From a virus, in IMG/VR virus record IMGVR_UViG_3300044726_000123, positions 1 through 44,748 of that record: a stretch of DNA of 44,748 nucleotides; one strand, 5' to 3'. The notes beneath the pieces are model-generated. The model did no database searches, was not told where the DNA came from, and saw only the letters and a program-made list of their open reading frames with translations. Numbering within the stretch: the first letter of the stretch is position 1; every line of letters starts with the position of its first letter. Of this stretch, positions 1 to 6,740 are shown in pieces. A program made the translations under genes and the position numbers.

Positions 1-601
1 GCCTGGCCTTCGTCAGCAACGCCATGGCGTGAGTGGCATCGTAGTGGATGCGCTCGGCATAGAGCTCGTCGCTGTCCTTGTGCTTGGCCAGGTAGAAGGC
101 GCGGGTGAGACTCTTGAGATGCATGTAGATTTGCATCTGCGAAACATGCTCGGGCTTTGCGACCGCAACGCCGTGCTTCTTCAGCTGCTCGAAGGACCTG
201 GTGTTGTGCGTCTTGCATTCGAGCAGATGCGGCGTGACCGGCGCCTCGAGAATGCCGGTAGCTATGCCGTCCAGATGGCCGGCGAAATGCCCGTCAAGTG
301 CGACAACCTCCCATTGCTCTCCGGTATCAGGGTCGACCGCCTGCACCTCGACGCCGGCCAGTCGCAGCCATGCGACCATGCGCATCTCCTCGGCATGACC
401 AGTGTGAAACAGCCTGAGCTTGCGGCCGTCGAACTGCTCGGGCTCGTGCGCCCAGCGGAAGCGGTAGAACAGGTGTCGCTCGCACGGATGGCCGATCGAC
501 GATCCGCGGATGACGTGATCGACGTCTCTGGTCTCAGCCGCAACGACCGCCGCCTCTATGGCAGCGATCGTCGGCGAGATGGTCTGTGGCAACGCAGCCA
601 T
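1..601 (-). CDS. PD-(D/E)XK (YqaJ/Cas4-like) exonuclease, N-terminal part, cut by window edge
   Basis: This is the first 200 residues of a phage recombination exonuclease, starting at ATG 601 and running off the left edge. The active-site signature of the PD-(D/E)XK fold is visible: Asp111 in GHLDG, the E-x-K pair Glu128/Lys130 in LECKTH, and a Gln-rich helix QMQIYM at 155-160. Cys40 in GHPCER, with three more Cys in the C-terminal part at the other window end, fits a Cas4/AddB-style 4-Cys iron-sulphur nuclease. That cluster is inference. The gene starts 3 nt after the stop of the preceding gene and follows SSB-like and Sak4-like genes, so it is probably the end-resecting partner of that single-strand annealing module. 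Its remainder is at 44409-44748. Confidence 0.85.
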   Translation of the reverse strand, partial: MAALPQTISPTIAAIEAAVVAAETRDVDHVIRGSSIGHPCERHLFYRFRWAHEPEQFDGRKLRLFHTGHAEEMRMVAWLRLAGVEVQAVDPDTGEQWEVVALDGHFAGHLDGIATGILEAPVTPHLLECKTHNTRSFEQLKKHGVAVAKPEHVSQMQIYMHLKSLTRAFYLAKHKDSDELYAERIHYDATHAMALLTKAR

Positions 602-604
602 CAG

Positions 605-916
605 TCACAGGTCCAAGGCGCGGGGCTCGACCTGGATCGTGATGAAGGTCGTGCCAGGCTTGCGGTAGGTCGAGAGATCGCCCAGCTTGTCGGCGAGCTT
701 CTTTTCGTCCAGCCCGCCCTTACGCTCCGCCAGCTTCTGGCGGGCGATGAATTCATCTCCCCCAAGGCTGTCCTTGTCGCCCATAAGCGCGGTGATCTCA
801 TCCTTCAGCTCCGTCTCGCGGGCCTGCAGCACCTTGATCGTGGCGCGGATGTTGGCGAGCTGGTCGACAGGATGGCGATTGATGCCGGCCTTGCCGGGCA
901 AAGTCATATCGTTCAT
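605..916 (-). CDS. Small predicted coiled-coil protein of the recombination operon
   Basis: A 103-residue protein starting at ATG 916, preceded by an AAAGGA Shine-Dalgarno about 8 nt upstream; an in-frame TTG at 937 is a less likely start. Residues roughly 20-75 are rich in Lys, Glu, Leu and Ala and look helical or coiled-coil. No catalytic motif is seen. It lies between the SSB-like DUF669 gene and the nuclease, with only 3 nt to the nuclease start, so it is co-translated with the recombination proteins and may be an accessory factor for them. I do not recognise the family and infer the role only from position. Confidence 0.7.
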   Translation of the reverse strand: MNDMTLPGKAGINRHPVDQLANIRATIKVLQARETELKDEITALMGDKDSLGGDEFIARQKLAERKGGLDEKKLADKLGDLSTYRKPGTTFITIQVEPRALDL

Positions 917-1008
917 TGCTGATGTCCTTTCGAGCAATGTTAAAAGCGTTGATCGGGAGAGTGCCGGGCGGTTCGGTTTTCGAGGCCTTGGGCCGCCCGG
1001 CCGCTAGT

Positions 1009-1533
1009 TCATGATGCCCGGCGCCAGGGAGCCGAGCTTCCCGTATTGGATGCCGGCGCGGCCGCGCGCTGCTGTGTGGCAGCAGGGGCCTGGCGCGTCT
1101 GCGCTCCCTGAGCTGCCGACACCGCCTTGACCGACTTCACCTCGTTCTGCTGGTTGTAGCCCTCCTGCGGCTTCGACAGTCCGACATAGGCCTCGCACGG
1201 AATGTGATGCAGCTCAGACGAGTCCTGCGGCGCAATCTTGCCGGTGGCCTGGCGGATCGAGGCGAACTGGGAATTGGCGATCTGGATCACCTTGTCCGTG
1301 TTCGGCCCCATGTTCTCGGCCCACATATTGAGCCGCTGCCAGACGAGCCGGCCGTCATGCGGGCCGGTCTCGACCTGCCACGTCAGCTTGAGGCAGCGCC
1401 CCTTGTTGTCCTTCCTAGAGATATCCTCGACGTCGCTCTCGATGATCTTCATGCGGTAGGTGCCCGCCGGGATCGGCGAGAAGTCGCCAGACGGCTCGGC
1501 CTGTTCGTTGTAGCTTCCTGCGATGTTGGCCAT
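1009..1533 (-). CDS. DUF669-family protein, putative phage single-strand DNA-binding protein
   Basis: A 174-residue protein starting at ATG 1533, 2 nt after the stop of the ATPase gene. The first 110 residues (IPAGTYRMKIIES near the start, then LTWQVE and GRLVWQRLN) resemble DUF669, a phage family that usually sits beside Sak4-type ATPases and is thought to bind single-stranded DNA. The last 40 residues are low-complexity Gln/Ala/Ser, as in the flexible tails of SSB proteins. Its neighbours (ATPase upstream, nuclease downstream) support a role in recombination. The reading frame stays open far upstream of 1533, but that extension overlaps the ATPase gene and was rejected. Confidence 0.75.
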   Translation of the reverse strand: MANIAGSYNEQAEPSGDFSPIPAGTYRMKIIESDVEDISRKDNKGRCLKLTWQVETGPHDGRLVWQRLNMWAENMGPNTDKVIQIANSQFASIRQATGKIAPQDSSELHHIPCEAYVGLSKPQEGYNQQNEVKSVKAVSAAQGAQTRQAPAATQQRAAAPASNTGSSAPWRRAS

Positions 1534-1535
1534 GA

Positions 1536-2351
1536 TCAAGCTGCCTTCTTCTTTGCGGGCTTGGCTGGCTCGACAACGGCAGCGCCCGGCAGATAGGTGG
1601 AAAGGACGGCATAGCCCTGGCCGCGATCGAAGCGGACAGTAGCCGGAATGCCGTAGCGGTTCTTGGCGACGAAGGCCGGCTTGCCGATCGCGTGGATCAG
1701 CACGGCGTCGCCACCTGCAGCCCGGGCGCGCTCCTTGTTGAAGCCCTTGTCCTCGGTTTTGACCGTGACGGGCTGCTTCAGGAGGAAGATCGCGTCCATC
1801 TCGCGCTCGATCGCGCCGACCGACTTGTTGTGCAAGTCGAGCTCGTAGCGGTCGTAGGAGACGGTTTCCGGATCGTCGAAGCGCTCGACCTTGGAATGGG
1901 CGATGAGCACGATGCCCATGCCGCGGTGGTGCCGGAGATAATTGCAGCCCTCCAGGAACTCGCCCCACACGCGCTGCGCGTAGACGTAGCCCTTGCCATA
2001 GCCGAAATCCTCGATGTTGGCCTTGGGGTTGCCCTTGTCGTCGCCGCGTGCGCACGTCTCGGCATAGACGAATCTCTCGAGCTCGGTCACGCTGTCGACG
2101 ACAATAGTCTGGTAAGCGTGATCGTCGGTGTCGAGCGCGGCGAGCGCATCCATGACTTCGCCAAAGCTGTTGAGCTTGCCAAAACTGGTCAGCTCGACAT
2201 CGCCCGGCGTGCCGTCCTCGACCTGGATGAACACCGGCGCCGGAAATTCCGAGGCCAACGTTGTCTTGCCAATGCCCGGCGGGCCATAAATCAGGACACG
2301 TGGCGGTTTATCTGCCCGCACCTGCCTGAGACTACTCAAGGCGATAGCCAT
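1536..2351 (-). CDS. Sak4-like AAA ATPase, phage recombinase/annealing mediator
   Basis: A 271-residue P-loop ATPase. Walker A is GPPGIGKT at residues 23-30 and a Walker B-like stretch TIVVDSV lies near residue 85. The architecture (short N-terminus, RecA-like core, Lys/Ala-rich tail) matches the AAA_24/Sak4 group of phage single-strand annealing ATPases, which act with a phage SSB. The gene overlaps the RusA-like gene by 20 nt, and the DUF669 SSB-like gene starts 2 nt after its stop, as expected for a Sak4 module. A host RadA/RecA role is unlikely, because the protein lacks the L1/L2 DNA-binding loops in recognisable form. The reaction is inferred from the family. Confidence 0.85.
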   Translation of the reverse strand: MAIALSSLRQVRADKPPRVLIYGPPGIGKTTLASEFPAPVFIQVEDGTPGDVELTSFGKLNSFGEVMDALAALDTDDHAYQTIVVDSVTELERFVYAETCARGDDKGNPKANIEDFGYGKGYVYAQRVWGEFLEGCNYLRHHRGMGIVLIAHSKVERFDDPETVSYDRYELDLHNKSVGAIEREMDAIFLLKQPVTVKTEDKGFNKERARAAGGDAVLIHAIGKPAFVAKNRYGIPATVRFDRGQGYAVLSTYLPGAAVVEPAKPAKKKAA

Positions 2352-2856
2352 TATCTTCTCCGTTGGGTTGAGGGGCTCGAATGATCATCGCGCCGCTGGC
2401 CCCGGAGTGCGACGGATGGAAGTCCAGCGTGAATTGCTGGATTGGGAAAATCTGCACATGCGCCAGCCCATTGGCAGGCGGAACCTTGGTCACCATCATA
2501 GCCGTGACGAAGCGGTCATCGTCGATCACGCCGGCCTTCACGATGGCGTCCTCGGCGGCCTTGATCCGGTTCGATACGTCGGCCTGGCTGGACGCCAGCT
2601 CGAAGGCAAACAGAATGACGACATAGCCGGCGATCGGCTTGACATTCTGCCGACGAATGGCGGTGACCGCCATCATCGTGAAGTCGTCATAGGTCTTGGT
2701 CTTGACCCTGCCGACACCCCGGACGTTCTTGAACAGATGGTTGGTCGAGGGCGGCATTGGGATTTGAAAGCTGACCGGCGACGGCAGATCAGCCACGCTG
2801 CTGCCGCCGGTCAAGCGTGGCCCTGCCGGGGCCGTTATCAGGGCTGAAGGGATCAT
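2332..2856 (-). CDS. rusA: RusA-like Holliday-junction resolvase
   Basis: A 174-residue protein with the RusA signature: PPSTNHLFKN at residues 35-44, a basic stretch with TKTY, then ADVSNRIKAAEDAIVKAG (92-109) followed by IDDDRFV (111-117). The acidic residues in the last two blocks form the Mg2+ site in this family. It cleaves four-way junctions made during recombination or replication, consistent with the Sak4/exonuclease genes downstream. Two starts are possible: ATG 2856, which overlaps the upstream stop as ATGA, or GTG 2796, since recognisable homology begins only at about residue 27. The choice depends on which of the two overlapping frames upstream is real. Confidence 0.85.
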   Translation of the reverse strand: MIPSALITAPAGPRLTGGSSVADLPSPVSFQIPMPPSTNHLFKNVRGVGRVKTKTYDDFTMMAVTAIRRQNVKPIAGYVVILFAFELASSQADVSNRIKAAEDAIVKAGVIDDDRFVTAMMVTKVPPANGLAHVQIFPIQQFTLDFHPSHSGASGAMIIRAPQPNGEDNGYRLE

Positions 2857-3010
2857 CGGCCAGAAGCTCGGGAGCCCAGTCCTCGGCCTGCTCCCTCACC
2901 CGCGTCAGCAGTTTCAGGGCGTCCACGCGCAGCGTTTCCGATCGCCTGATCATTCGATTCGCGCGCAATTCCGCTGAACGCTTCAATAGTTTCGCGATGA
3001 AATTCCTCAT
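2789..3010 (-). CDS. Possible small overlapping gene (alternative frame)
   Basis: A frame of 73 residues starting MRNFIAKLLKR (ATG 3010; ATG 2953 is an alternative) overlaps the end of the 2853-3377 gene and the start of the RusA-like gene. Judged by eye, its third-codon positions are richer in G and C than those of the competing frame over 2860-2990, which is the normal sign of real coding in this genome. The predicted protein is basic, then acidic (ELLADDPFSP), with no known motif. Either it is a genuine overlapping gene, or a frameshift at about 2960-3010 has split one longer protein. No good Shine-Dalgarno is seen. Confidence 0.35.
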   Translation of the reverse strand: MRNFIAKLLKRSAELRANRMIRRSETLRVDALKLLTRVREQAEDWAPELLADDPFSPDNGPGRATLDRRQQRG

Positions 3011-3377
3011 CCTGAATGGCAAGAGCCGTCGCCAGTCGTGCGGTGCGCGCGATGAAATCTGCATGGGATTTGCGTGCCTCTTCCAGTTGCTTGCGGGCCG
3101 CACGCTCGACCTGGGCGACCTCGGCAAGCTCGACCATTTCGTGGTAGCGGACGCCGGCTGCCTCGCGGTGCCAGAAGGAGCGCAGACGGCGGCGCGTCCA
3201 GCGCCTGGCGATCTCGATGCGGCCGGCACGCCTGAAGTGATCGACGACAGCGTCATGAACGCTGTCGATCATCGCCTCCTTACCGTTCCAGCAATCGCCG
3301 GCGATCTCGGCAACGAGGTTTCTGGCTAGCGCTACATCAGACACATGCGCCTCCGAATTTTCGGACGAAATTCCCAT
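2853..3377 (-). CDS. Unknown early-operon protein
   Basis: A 174-residue protein starting at ATG 3377 behind a clear AGGAGA site. The open frame extends further upstream, but that part overlaps the preceding gene. The middle (residues about 40-130) is strongly charged and helical, with Arg/Glu-rich runs, and could form a coiled coil. The stop overlaps ATG 2856 of the RusA-like gene as ATGA, which favours this frame being translated to the end. However, the last 45 residues are Gly/Ala/Arg-rich with poor third-position GC, suggesting that another frame is used there (see 2789-3010). I do not recognise the family. Confidence 0.6.
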   Translation of the reverse strand: MGISSENSEAHVSDVALARNLVAEIAGDCWNGKEAMIDSVHDAVVDHFRRAGRIEIARRWTRRRLRSFWHREAAGVRYHEMVELAEVAQVERAARKQLEEARKSHADFIARTARLATALAIQDEEFHRETIEAFSGIARESNDQAIGNAARGRPETADAGEGAGRGLGSRASGR

Positions 3378-3618
3378 GATTGGTTTCTCCTGAGCCGTTA
3401 GCTTCACCCTCATTGGATGTGACGGAGCTGAGGGCTCGCGGAGAGAAGTCCGGGTAGGCGCGATTGGCGTCGCGGCCGCCCGGCAGAATGCGAAGGAGGG
3501 AAAAGGATTTACGGCGCTGGATTTCGACCAGCGCCTCGGAGACGGATGGCGCGGAGACAACACCGAGATCGGGGTCGTTTACCAGCGCCGTGCCGTCTTG
3601 GGAGATGAAGAAGCTCAT
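3337..3618 (-). CDS. Unknown small protein following the Cro-like gene
   Basis: A 93-residue protein whose ATG (3616-3618) overlaps the stop of the Cro-like gene as ATGA, so translation is coupled. The N-terminal half (MSFFISQDGTALVNDP, then SVSEALVEIQRRKSFSLLRIL) has good third-position GC and looks like a compact alpha/beta domain. The C-terminal third is Ser/Asn/Gly-rich. It overlaps the next gene by 41 nt. No function can be assigned. Being second in the leftward early operon, it is repressed in the lysogen if the operator model is right. Confidence 0.6.
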   Translation of the reverse strand: MSFFISQDGTALVNDPDLGVVSAPSVSEALVEIQRRKSFSLLRILPGGRDANRAYPDFSPRALSSVTSNEGEANGSGETNHGNFVRKFGGACV

Positions 3619-3827
3619 GCGGCGCGCTCCGTGTGAGCGGCGACAAGGTCGTCATTGGTCAATTCAATGCCTTGGGAGGCAGCAAATCTTACAAGAGACG
3701 GCCAGTATTGAACTGGAATCGAGCGGCGACGACGCATCTCCGAAATCGCCGATGGCTTGGCGTCGATCCCGCGAGCAACCGCCGCGTTCCCCCCCAAGGC
3801 ATCCAGAATAGCTGAAATCGATTGCAT
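3615..3827 (-). CDS. Cro-like helix-turn-helix regulator (YdaS-type fold)
   Basis: A 70-residue protein starting at ATG 3827. The region ILDALGGNAAVARGI-DAKPSAISEMRRR (about residues 6-35) is a helix-turn-helix of the YdaS/Cro kind found in phage immunity regions. It is the first gene of the leftward early operon and diverges from the S24 repressor gene, the standard cI/cro arrangement. It probably binds the same operators at 3835-3880. The ATG lies only about 8 nt from the predicted -10 region and has no Shine-Dalgarno, so the message may be nearly leaderless. A TTG at 3845 could extend the protein by six residues but falls inside the operator. Confidence 0.75.
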   Translation of the reverse strand: MQSISAILDALGGNAAVARGIDAKPSAISEMRRRRSIPVQYWPSLVRFAASQGIELTNDDLVAAHTERAA

Positions 3828-3834
3828 GCGAGCG

Positions 3835-3857
3835 ATCTGACACAATCCATGTCAGCA
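3835..3857. promoter_or_regulatory. Repressor operator O1, overlapping the -10 of the leftward promoter
   Basis: The core is CTGACA-N7-TGTCAG (3837-3842 and 3850-3855), a perfect 6-bp inverted repeat with a 7-bp spacer. It matches the design of the perfect operator at 6435-6457. Its centre lies 23 bp from the centre of the neighbouring site O2, about two helical turns, which allows cooperative dimer binding. It covers the predicted leftward -10. Confidence 0.6.
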
Positions 3858-3863
3858 TGTCAA
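3835..3863 (-). promoter_or_regulatory. Leftward early promoter
   Basis: On the minus strand a perfect -35 TTGACA (3863 to 3858) is followed after 17 nt by TCAGAT (3840 to 3835), a weak -10. The -35 is part of operator O2 and the -10 part of O1, so a bound repressor would exclude RNA polymerase. It would drive the Cro-like gene and the recombination/replication operon. Confidence 0.5.
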
Positions 3864-3880
3864 CATGATTTATGTCGCCA
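3858..3880. promoter_or_regulatory. Repressor operator O2, overlapping the -35 of the leftward promoter
   Basis: Read on the minus strand this site matches the perfect 23-bp operator at 6435-6457 at 18 of 23 positions, including the shared block GACATAAATC. One arm, TGTCAACA (3858-3865), is identical to the consensus arm; the other is degenerate. It directly abuts O1. Confidence 0.6.
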
Positions 3881-3900
3881 CGGCCATTAAAGTGCGAGGC

Positions 3901-4659
3901 ATGGAGACAATGGGTGAGCGGCTGCGGGCTGCGCGAGAGCGCAAATTTTCATCGGCTTCCAAGGCTGCTGAAGCTATGGGCGTATCGGCGTCAACGTATA
4001 GGGCGCACGAAAACGGGCAGAATGATTTTGGCCCGGAAGAGGCTGACCTCTACGCCAAGAAATTCGGAACCAGCGCCGGATATCTATTAACCGGGAAAGG
4101 GCCATGGCACTCATCAAAGGGGAGCGAGGCTAAAGTCGTCGCGACGTATGATCCGGATGATGAAGCGGCCCCTTCGTATTTTCGAGACAATTGGAAGCCC
4201 AATGTAAAGGGCTCGATCCCTGAACTTGATGGCAAGCTGGGAGCCGGTCAGGGCGTCGCAGGAGATCTGATCGCCCTACCTATTGGCGGTCAACTCTATA
4301 CCGGCCATCGGGTGGTGGCCGAGTGGTTGTTACCAGAAACTTTCTTGCGCCATGAAGCGAAGGCCTCATCAAAAAGCTCAGTCGTAATGGAGGTCACAGG
4401 CGATTCCATGCTGCCGAGCTATCTGCCAGGTGACCGGGTCATCATCGATCTCGGGCAGAGCACTCTTTCGGTCGACTCCGTCTATGCAATTAGCGACGGG
4501 CAAAGCGAACCTCAAATCAAGAGGTTGCAGCGAGTGCCTTTCAGTAACCCCGTCCAGGTTCGCATTATTTCCGACAATACAGCTTTTCAGATGGACACAG
4601 TCGATCTCTCTCGACTCACGATTATCGGTCGCGTGTGCGGTCATATCGCTCGCCGTTAG
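3901..4659 (+). CDS. S24/LexA-type phage repressor (CI-like)
   Basis: A 252-residue repressor. Residues about 6-40 form an HTH_3-type DNA-binding domain (RLRAARERKF, then AAEAMGVSASTYRAHENG). The C-terminal half is an S24 peptidase fold: Ser169 in GDSM is the nucleophile and Lys207 in QIKRL the general base. Ala120-Gly121 in QGVAGD is a candidate self-cleavage site, so the protein should be inactivated by RecA-type SOS signalling. It lies opposite the Cro-like gene and the paired operators. I took ATG 3901; ATG 3910 with GGAG just upstream is equally possible. ATG 3865 is inside operator O2 and was rejected. It maintains lysogeny by repressing both early operons. Confidence 0.9.
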   Translation: METMGERLRAARERKFSSASKAAEAMGVSASTYRAHENGQNDFGPEEADLYAKKFGTSAGYLLTGKGPWHSSKGSEAKVVATYDPDDEAAPSYFRDNWKPNVKGSIPELDGKLGAGQGVAGDLIALPIGGQLYTGHRVVAEWLLPETFLRHEAKASSKSSVVMEVTGDSMLPSYLPGDRVIIDLGQSTLSVDSVYAISDGQSEPQIKRLQRVPFSNPVQVRIISDNTAFQMDTVDLSRLTIIGRVCGHIARR

Positions 4660-4680
4660 CGTCAAGAGCATGGGGTCAAG

Positions 4681-4986
4681 ATGATGGAGATCGCTGCTTT
4701 TTTTGCCCGGCTCGTCGGACACATGCTTGATCCCTTGATACCTATCATCGTTTGGACGGTGATCTTTGTCCTGGAGAAGTGGTCAATCTGGCTGCGCTTC
4801 GTGATCGCGCTGGCGGCAATGCTTGTTGTCGGGCTGGCCATCCAGCTGGTCAATCAAAACGGATTCCCGGCGGCGGACAAGACAGAGCGAATGGTTTTCG
4901 CATTGCTCGCGACCGCAGCTTGGTTCGGGATCATCGCCGGCTTTCGAAGATGGCGACGTCGCGGCTCCGGGCTGAATTCAGGATGA
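4681..4986 (+). CDS. Small inner-membrane protein in the immunity region
   Basis: A 101-residue hydrophobic protein beginning 21 nt after the repressor stop and probably read from the same transcript. Three membrane segments can be seen at about residues 17-32 (LDPLIPIIVWTVIFVL), 38-58 and 72-88, followed by a strongly basic cytoplasmic tail (RRWRRRG). There are no enzymatic motifs. Genes expressed with the repressor in a lysogen often alter the host envelope or exclude other phages. Superinfection exclusion is a reasonable guess but is inferred from location only. Confidence 0.65.
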   Translation: MMEIAAFFARLVGHMLDPLIPIIVWTVIFVLEKWSIWLRFVIALAAMLVVGLAIQLVNQNGFPAADKTERMVFALLATAAWFGIIAGFRRWRRRGSGLNSG

Positions 4987-5019
4987 CAGATCGCCGATCA
5001 GTCAACTCGGGGGCATAGA

Positions 5020-5562
5020 TTGACGCCTGATCTGGAAAACCAGATCCTCGATGCCTTGGAGCGAATAAGCCAGGCGCAAAAGGCGTTCGATGAAAACCCG
5101 AATTGGGTATCAATATCCGACAACCGTGGCAGCGAACGGCTCGAATTGACGGCAGCTCTGCAGATCAATGGAGTGCTTGGCGGTGGTGTGTCGCTTCGTA
5201 TCAACACACCTCGGAACAGTTGGGAAAAGGACGTTTACGGGCACATCGAGGTTCGCCGTCCTGACATGAAGCCGCACGCGCGCCTCGCTGCCATTGAATG
5301 GCGTCCTCGGCATGATCACACCAATCCGCCCTATGCTCCTTACGGTCTTCGGCTCAAAGTGCTAAGCGACCGATGGCATTCATTCGATGATAACCGGCAT
5401 CTTGGTATAGAGGCATTCACTCAGTCCAAGGCGAGCGTCGCCCGACCACTGCCACGTACAATTCTATCCTTCCGGGAGTATATTGAACTGGCGGCAGAGA
5501 TTTGGAATTTCCCTGAGGCCACGACTATCGAGACACCCGAATGGTCAAGACTGCTACTCTAG
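5020..5562 (+). CDS. Unknown protein, first gene of a two-gene accessory cassette
   Basis: A 180-residue soluble protein starting at TTG 5020 behind a GGGGG stretch. Residues about 30-110 are rich in alternating hydrophobic positions, suggesting a beta-rich fold, with GGGVSLRIN and YGHIEVRR. The C-terminal part is helical (FREYIELAAEIWNF). It overlaps the DUF1828-like gene by 22 nt, so the two are co-translated and probably act together. It may resemble the DUF6978 family, but I am not sure of that name. It sits in the lysogenically expressed part of the genome, where phages often carry defence or toxin-antitoxin genes, and its GC content is somewhat lower than that of the structural genes. 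Confidence 0.65.
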   Translation: MTPDLENQILDALERISQAQKAFDENPNWVSISDNRGSERLELTAALQINGVLGGGVSLRINTPRNSWEKDVYGHIEVRRPDMKPHARLAAIEWRPRHDHTNPPYAPYGLRLKVLSDRWHSFDDNRHLGIEAFTQSKASVARPLPRTILSFREYIELAAEIWNFPEATTIETPEWSRLLL

Positions 5563-6296
5563 TGAGTGACCTGGCCGCAGTTGCCGAGGACGTTGCTCGT
5601 GCTTTGACACATGTCAGCACGGAAGGCGATTCCGCGTTCGTGTCTACATCCGTGAAGTACGCCAACGGCACGTCTGCCGTGATCCGGATATCCCCCATTG
5701 GCGACGGCTATTTCGTCTCGGATGACGGCTATGCCGCACTAATCGCCGACATGATGGGCGCCCTGCCAACTTTCTCGAAGGTGGCTCCTACGGTGGCCAA
5801 GCGCTTCGGCGTGGAATTCGATCATCGCTCCTTCTTCGTCATGCATGTGCAGCGCGATCAACTCCCCGCCGCCGTATCAATTCTGGCGAATGTCTCGGCG
5901 GTGGCGGTAGAGCGGACGATCTGGAGCCTTGAGGCGATCAAGGTGAAGCGCTCGCGCATCTTGTTCGAAGAGCGCCTGCATGAGGCGTATGGCAAACGCG
6001 TGCGGTTTGGTGTTTCCGTGCGCGGCGCTACGCGTCCGTGGGATTTTGACGGCGTAGTTCTGCACGGCAATCAGGTGCAGGCAGTGTTCGAATTCGTCGC
6101 CCCGGCCTTCAATTCGGTCGCGACCGCGAACATGAAAATCGGTGACGTAAGAAGTATGACCGATGCGCCCTATACAGTTGCCGCTTTGGCGGACTACGAC
6201 CGCACCGAGTCTTCGCTACGCGCCGTTCTGTCCAATGTCGCCGACCGAGTAATTCCAGTCTCCACGCCGGCTGATGGTTACAAGCTGGCGGCCTAG
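5541..6296 (+). CDS. DUF1828-like protein, second gene of the accessory cassette
   Basis: A 251-residue protein starting at ATG 5541 inside the previous gene. The N-terminal part carries the motif pattern of DUF1828: a strand-rich segment ending in VIRISPIGDGYFVSDDGYAAL (about residues 47-67), where the ISDDG-like turn is typical. The C-terminal 120 residues contain a second domain (WDFDGVVLHGNQVQAVFEFVAP) with acidic residues and a beta-strand pattern that could be a degenerate nuclease fold; this is speculative. DUF1828 proteins are often encoded beside small partners in variable regions, and an antiphage or toxin-antitoxin role is possible. Function is not established. Confidence 0.65.
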   Translation: MVKTATLVSDLAAVAEDVARALTHVSTEGDSAFVSTSVKYANGTSAVIRISPIGDGYFVSDDGYAALIADMMGALPTFSKVAPTVAKRFGVEFDHRSFFVMHVQRDQLPAAVSILANVSAVAVERTIWSLEAIKVKRSRILFEERLHEAYGKRVRFGVSVRGATRPWDFDGVVLHGNQVQAVFEFVAPAFNSVATANMKIGDVRSMTDAPYTVAALADYDRTESSLRAVLSNVADRVIPVSTPADGYKLAA

Positions 6297-6341
6297 AGCC
6301 ACCACTCCTCTCAACCTAAGCTCCCTTTCTCCGGAAATCGT

Positions 6342-6361
6342 AGCGTCCTGTCACCGACGCT
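6342..6361 (+). terminator. Hairpin after the accessory cassette, weak terminator candidate
   Basis: AGCGTC (6342-6347) pairs with GACGCT (6356-6361) across an 8-nt loop, 45 nt after the stop of the DUF1828-like gene. There is no T run, so intrinsic termination would be weak. It could separate repressor-operon transcription from the rightward early operon. Confidence 0.3.
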
Positions 6362-6434
6362 GGCCCTTTGCCTCGTCATCGCCGTAGGCGACCCTGCGGC
6401 GTTGTGCCCGATGTCAGTTTCCCAACATAATCTG

Positions 6435-6457
6435 TGTTGACATAAATCGTGTCAACA
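6435..6457 (+). promoter_or_regulatory. Perfect repressor operator O3 with embedded -35 of the rightward early promoter
   Basis: TGTTGACA (6435-6442), a 7-bp spacer and TGTCAACA (6450-6457) form a perfect 8-bp-arm palindrome. The left arm contains a consensus -35, TTGACA (6437-6442). Seventeen bases on, CATGGT (6460-6465) is a poor -10. The first rightward gene starts at 6498. The site matches O2 at 18 of 23 positions, so the same repressor should silence this promoter and everything down to the integrase. Confidence 0.7.
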
Positions 6458-6497
6458 TGCATGGTGCTCCTCATCAACGCATGAGGACTGTACCGCA

Positions 6498-6740
6498 ATG
6501 CACTTCGACCTTCCCTCTCAGAACCAGCCCGGCGACCGCGAGGAAGCGCTAGCCCGCGACGATTTCGCCGAGGAGCTGGCCCGCCACATCAGCCGCTATC
6601 CTGCCCGCCACATCGACCTGCGCAGCCGTGTCCGCACCTTGTCGTGCGTTTCGGAGGCCGAGCTGAATCGCCTGGTGCCCGCCGTCGACTACTTCCTCGG
6701 ACTCTACGACTGGCAGCGCACGAAGGGGCAGGTGGCATGA
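6498..6740 (+). CDS. Unknown small protein, first gene of the rightward early operon
   Basis: An 80-residue protein starting at ATG 6498 with GAGGA about 11 nt upstream, 40 nt after operator O3. It is mostly helical, with many Asp/Glu and Arg residues and a C-terminal LVPAVDYFLGLYDWQRTKG segment. No domain is recognised. Its stop overlaps the next ATG as ATGA. As first gene under O3 it is an early lytic product, possibly a host-takeover protein, but this is position-based only. Confidence 0.65.
   Translation: MHFDLPSQNQPGDREEALARDDFAEELARHISRYPARHIDLRSRVRTLSCVSEAELNRLVPAVDYFLGLYDWQRTKGQVA

Noticed and set aside
29-922. Long rightward frame of 297 codons opposite the nuclease and its neighbour
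   Set aside because: It is the antisense shadow of two clearly real minus-strand genes; the product has no motif, and high GC makes such frames common.
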